Notes under the pieces: model-generated
What the model was told of the DNA's origin: nothing
The model's input: only the letters and a program-made list of their open reading frames with translations
The model's database searches: none
Program-made: the position numbers and the translations under genes
NCBI GenBank assembly: GCA_028066245.1
Contig: JALCBR010000051.1
Location: 1 to 33,897, forward strand
From: Pirellulales bacterium
Lineage (GTDB): Bacteria > Planctomycetota > Planctomycetia > Pirellulales > S012-138
DNA length: 33,897 nt
Direction: 5' to 3'
Part shown: piece after piece, positions 32,052-33,897 of the stretch
How the letters are laid out: every line of letters starts with the position of its first letter
Position numbering within the stretch: the stretch's first letter is position 1

Positions 32052-33470
32052 ATGTCGGCGAGTAGCCCCATGTTGACCCTGAGCCAGCTTCAGGCAAAAG
32101 AACTCGCCGGGAAGCGCTGGCACCTGAATGGGGAGGCGTATGCGTTTGCCGACTACGATCGCAACTCCCCGGGTCAACCTCCCTGGAAGACGGGGGCCGA
32201 AGGCATCGCGTATCCGTTGTTGAATGGAGACGGCACTCCGGGGGCATACGTCAAGTTCTTCGACGAACTGAAGATATCGCCCAAGCGGGTGCGTCGAACA
32301 CAGTGGCTGATCGATCAGCGAGTGGATACGTGGGCGGACGAGCTTCGTGGCGCTCCTGGAACCTGGGTCGACACGAAGTCGGACGGCTCTCCTGATGGTA
32401 TTGGGTTTGAGTTCACCTGCTCACTCGCGGAAGCGGTTCCGGGGAGAACCTGGTTGGAGCTCAAGCTGGATGTTATCGACGGGGTAGTGCGACTGAACGA
32501 CGATCTGCGCAGACGCTGCGTCGAGAACCTGCTTCGCGGTTTGGTGTTTTTGGAACGCAAACGTCTCGTGCATGGCGATCTGTCACCGAACAACATTATC
32601 GTGGACATTGACGCGCAACCGGGAAATCCGGCTTTGTACCTCATCGACTTCGACGCTTTTTTGGCTCCGGACACCGGCGATCTGGCAAGTTTGTCAGCCG
32701 CCGAGGGAGGAACTTTTGGGACGCAGGGGTACTGCCCGCCGGCGCTCGAGCAGTTTGCACATTCGGACCCATCCAAAGCGGCGCCGTACTCGGATCGATT
32801 CGCGCGCGACATGTTGCTCCTCGAACTGATCTGTTTCGATTTCGACTGTGACTTCGAAGAACCACCGGGCGAGTGGAGCCGAGATCTACTTCTGTCGCGA
32901 CTAAGCGCAAGCTCGTTGGGAAGGAACCTACCGCATTTGCGGGACGAACGGGTTTTTCGAATCCCCGAGCAAGAGCGTCCTGAAGCAGGAGACCTGTCGC
33001 GCGGCTTGGGAATATCTACTCCACCAAGAGTCAAGCCGCCATCTGTTAGCCAAAGGTATGGAGGTGGAGAAGCGGCTCAGTTGCTCAACGTCGTCGAGAA
33101 TTGGTTGCGTAGAGGAATTGCCGTTCTTTGGTTTCTCTGTCAGGTGCACGTGCTGATTGTCGGCTTCGCCTTGACTGGCTTGCTCCTTGATGACGCGCCG
33201 GCGGGCACTTCCATCGGGAATTGGTTGCGTCTTGCCACTCGACTACTCATCACGGTTGGCGTATTTGTAGCCGCGCTCGTCCCTTTATCGATGCTGGCAT
33301 TTTCGGAACGACAAGAACGTGTAATGAATCTGGTTGGAGTGTGGGTCCGCTTGCCGCCACGGCGAAATCAGAGGCGTCGAGAACTCGTGCATCTGGGAAT
33401 GGTAATCTTCCAACTCTCGGGAGTTCTTACCTTGCTGGTCACCTGGGCGTATGTTGTGTCCGGCTCGTGA
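32052..33470 (+). CDS. Membrane-anchored Ser/Thr protein kinase-like protein
   Basis: From the ATG at 32052 the protein has 472 residues. The N-terminal half is a protein kinase fold: a VKFFDEL strand with a likely ATP-binding Lys at 68, catalytic loop VHGDLSPNNIIVD (164-176, catalytic D166, N171) and metal-binding DFDAF (D189), where the family's DFG is DFD. A GTQGYCPPALEQF segment corresponds to the APE region, and YSDRFARDMLLLELI to the following helix. A glycine-rich loop is not obvious. The C-terminal 120 residues contain three predicted membrane helices (LWFLCQVHVLIVGFALTGLL, LLITVGVFVAALVPLSMLAF, VIFQLSGVLTLLVTWAYVV). The GTG at 32025 directly abutting the phosphatase stop is an alternative start; GAGAG precedes the ATG. 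It completes the TerY-P triad and places it at the membrane. Confidence 0.85.
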   Translation: MSASSPMLTLSQLQAKELAGKRWHLNGEAYAFADYDRNSPGQPPWKTGAEGIAYPLLNGDGTPGAYVKFFDELKISPKRVRRTQWLIDQRVDTWADELRGAPGTWVDTKSDGSPDGIGFEFTCSLAEAVPGRTWLELKLDVIDGVVRLNDDLRRRCVENLLRGLVFLERKRLVHGDLSPNNIIVDIDAQPGNPALYLIDFDAFLAPDTGDLASLSAAEGGTFGTQGYCPPALEQFAHSDPSKAAPYSDRFARDMLLLELICFDFDCDFEEPPGEWSRDLLLSRLSASSLGRNLPHLRDERVFRIPEQERPEAGDLSRGLGISTPPRVKPPSVSQRYGGGEAAQLLNVVENWLRRGIAVLWFLCQVHVLIVGFALTGLLLDDAPAGTSIGNWLRLATRLLITVGVFVAALVPLSMLAFSERQERVMNLVGVWVRLPPRRNQRRRELVHLGMVIFQLSGVLTLLVTWAYVVSGS

Positions 33471-33500
33471 TGAGTTCGGCAGGGGCGGCGTCTAAAGAGT

Positions 33501-33779
33501 CTAAAGATGAGCGTCGCCATATTGCTCGAGAAAAGCGTTGCCGAGCGAATTGCGATGGTGTTCGTTCACGTCCACGGGCACGAAGTAACGCGATGGGCAA
33601 GACGTGACACGGACGCGGCTTCGATCTCGCTCATAACATAATTCGATCTGGGCGTCCCGATCATAGATGTGATCGAAGTAGCCGTCTCGGGCGGTGTGGA
33701 GTTCGCGAACTCGACCGGTCGTGGCTCGAAAAGTAGTCTCGCGTCTGGACTTGCCGTCACTACGAACGCGAATAACTCG
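33501..33779 (-). pseudogene. Probable gene remnant lacking a start
   Basis: This minus-strand frame of 93 codons reads like real protein: RVIRVRSDGKSRRETTFRAT, RVRELHTARDGYFDHIYDRD, AQIELCYERDRSRVRVTSCP and RYFVPVDVNEHHRN, ending at TAG 33501-33503. Its frame continues upstream to a stop near the window edge without any ATG, GTG or TTG before the coding-like stretch. It may be a fragment whose 5' end was lost, or the result of a frameshift from the gene entering at 33897. I do not recognise the family. Confidence 0.3.
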
Positions 33780-33787
33780 TGGAGGCC

Positions 33788-33897
33788 TTAGTAGTCGGAG
33801 TTGCTGACGGGCGGTATGCGTGGGGAGAAACTGACTCCGACACGCACGCCTCGTGAATGGCAGATGGCAAGTGCTTCGAGCAATGTCGGATCAAGGT
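33788..33897 (-). CDS. C-terminal end of a gene entering from the right edge
   Basis: The frame enters from the window edge and ends at TAA (33788-33790): LDPTLLEALAICHSRGVRVG then VSFSPRIPPVSNSDY. It looks like the C-terminus of a real protein because of the clean alpha/beta pattern, but 35 residues are too few for a family call. With the remnant at 33501-33779 it forms a leftward strand convergent with the TerY-P triad. Confidence 0.4.
   Translation of the reverse strand, partial: LDPTLLEALAICHSRGVRVGVSFSPRIPPVSNSDY

Noticed and set aside
1-33897. CRISPR arrays, tRNA or rRNA genes
   Set aside because: No regularly spaced repeats and no tRNA- or rRNA-like conserved stretches were noticed on either strand by eye.

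Overview
The window looks like accessory DNA of a Planctomycetota bacterium. The evidence is circumstantial: moderate-to-high GC by eye, a secreted WD40 protein with an inserted PDZ domain, a duplicated-DUF1294 membrane protein, and a run of small hypothetical genes around a DUF932 gene of the kind found on plasmids and integrative elements. I see no rRNA, tRNA, CRISPR array or housekeeping operon. Almost everything is defence-like, mobile or unknown.

Left part (1-16941): a large divergent locus around a shared 138-bp intergenic region (7840-7977). Leftward run four tightly spaced genes: a DUF4007 protein, a 1148-aa P-loop ATPase, a 782-aa protein with two separate GHKL ATPase domains (an HSP90/MutL-like one at the N-terminus and a histidine-kinase one at the C-terminus), and a diverged receiver-domain protein cut by the window edge. 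Rightward run a P-loop ATPase, a protein with a winged-helix-like tail, and a 1752-aa protein ending in an FtsK/HerA motor and carrying a PD-(D/E)XK-like motif. Both junctions among these three genes are 4-nt ATGA overlaps. A 71-aa HARE-HTH protein closes the row. The rightward trio resembles the DptF/DptG/DptH restriction module of DNA phosphorothioation systems in architecture, and DUF4007 is also known from those neighbourhoods. No modification enzyme (dndABCDE or a methyltransferase) is present. Joining this module to a kinase/receiver pair is the best candidate here for an undescribed system.

Middle part (16955-30186): a tyrosine recombinase, then a series of leftward genes: a small unknown, the WD40-PDZ protein, the DUF1294 membrane protein, five small unknowns, and a DUF932 gene split by a complete 2403-nt group II intron (25300-27702) with an RT/HNH maturase. 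The intron ends can be set to the base because removal restores the reading frame through the conserved CGNH-IVW motif. Two more leftward hypothetical genes follow. Structured intergenic segments lie upstream of the 116-aa gene at 22511-22858 and upstream of the DUF932 gene.

Right part (30439-33470): a TerY-P type triad read rightward: a VWA-domain protein, a PP2C-like phosphatase and a Ser/Thr-kinase-like protein with C-terminal membrane helices. The last 430 bp hold leftward coding remnants, one of them entering from beyond the window. Overall the window reads as a defence-rich island with two regulated multi-gene systems flanking a mobile-element cargo region.
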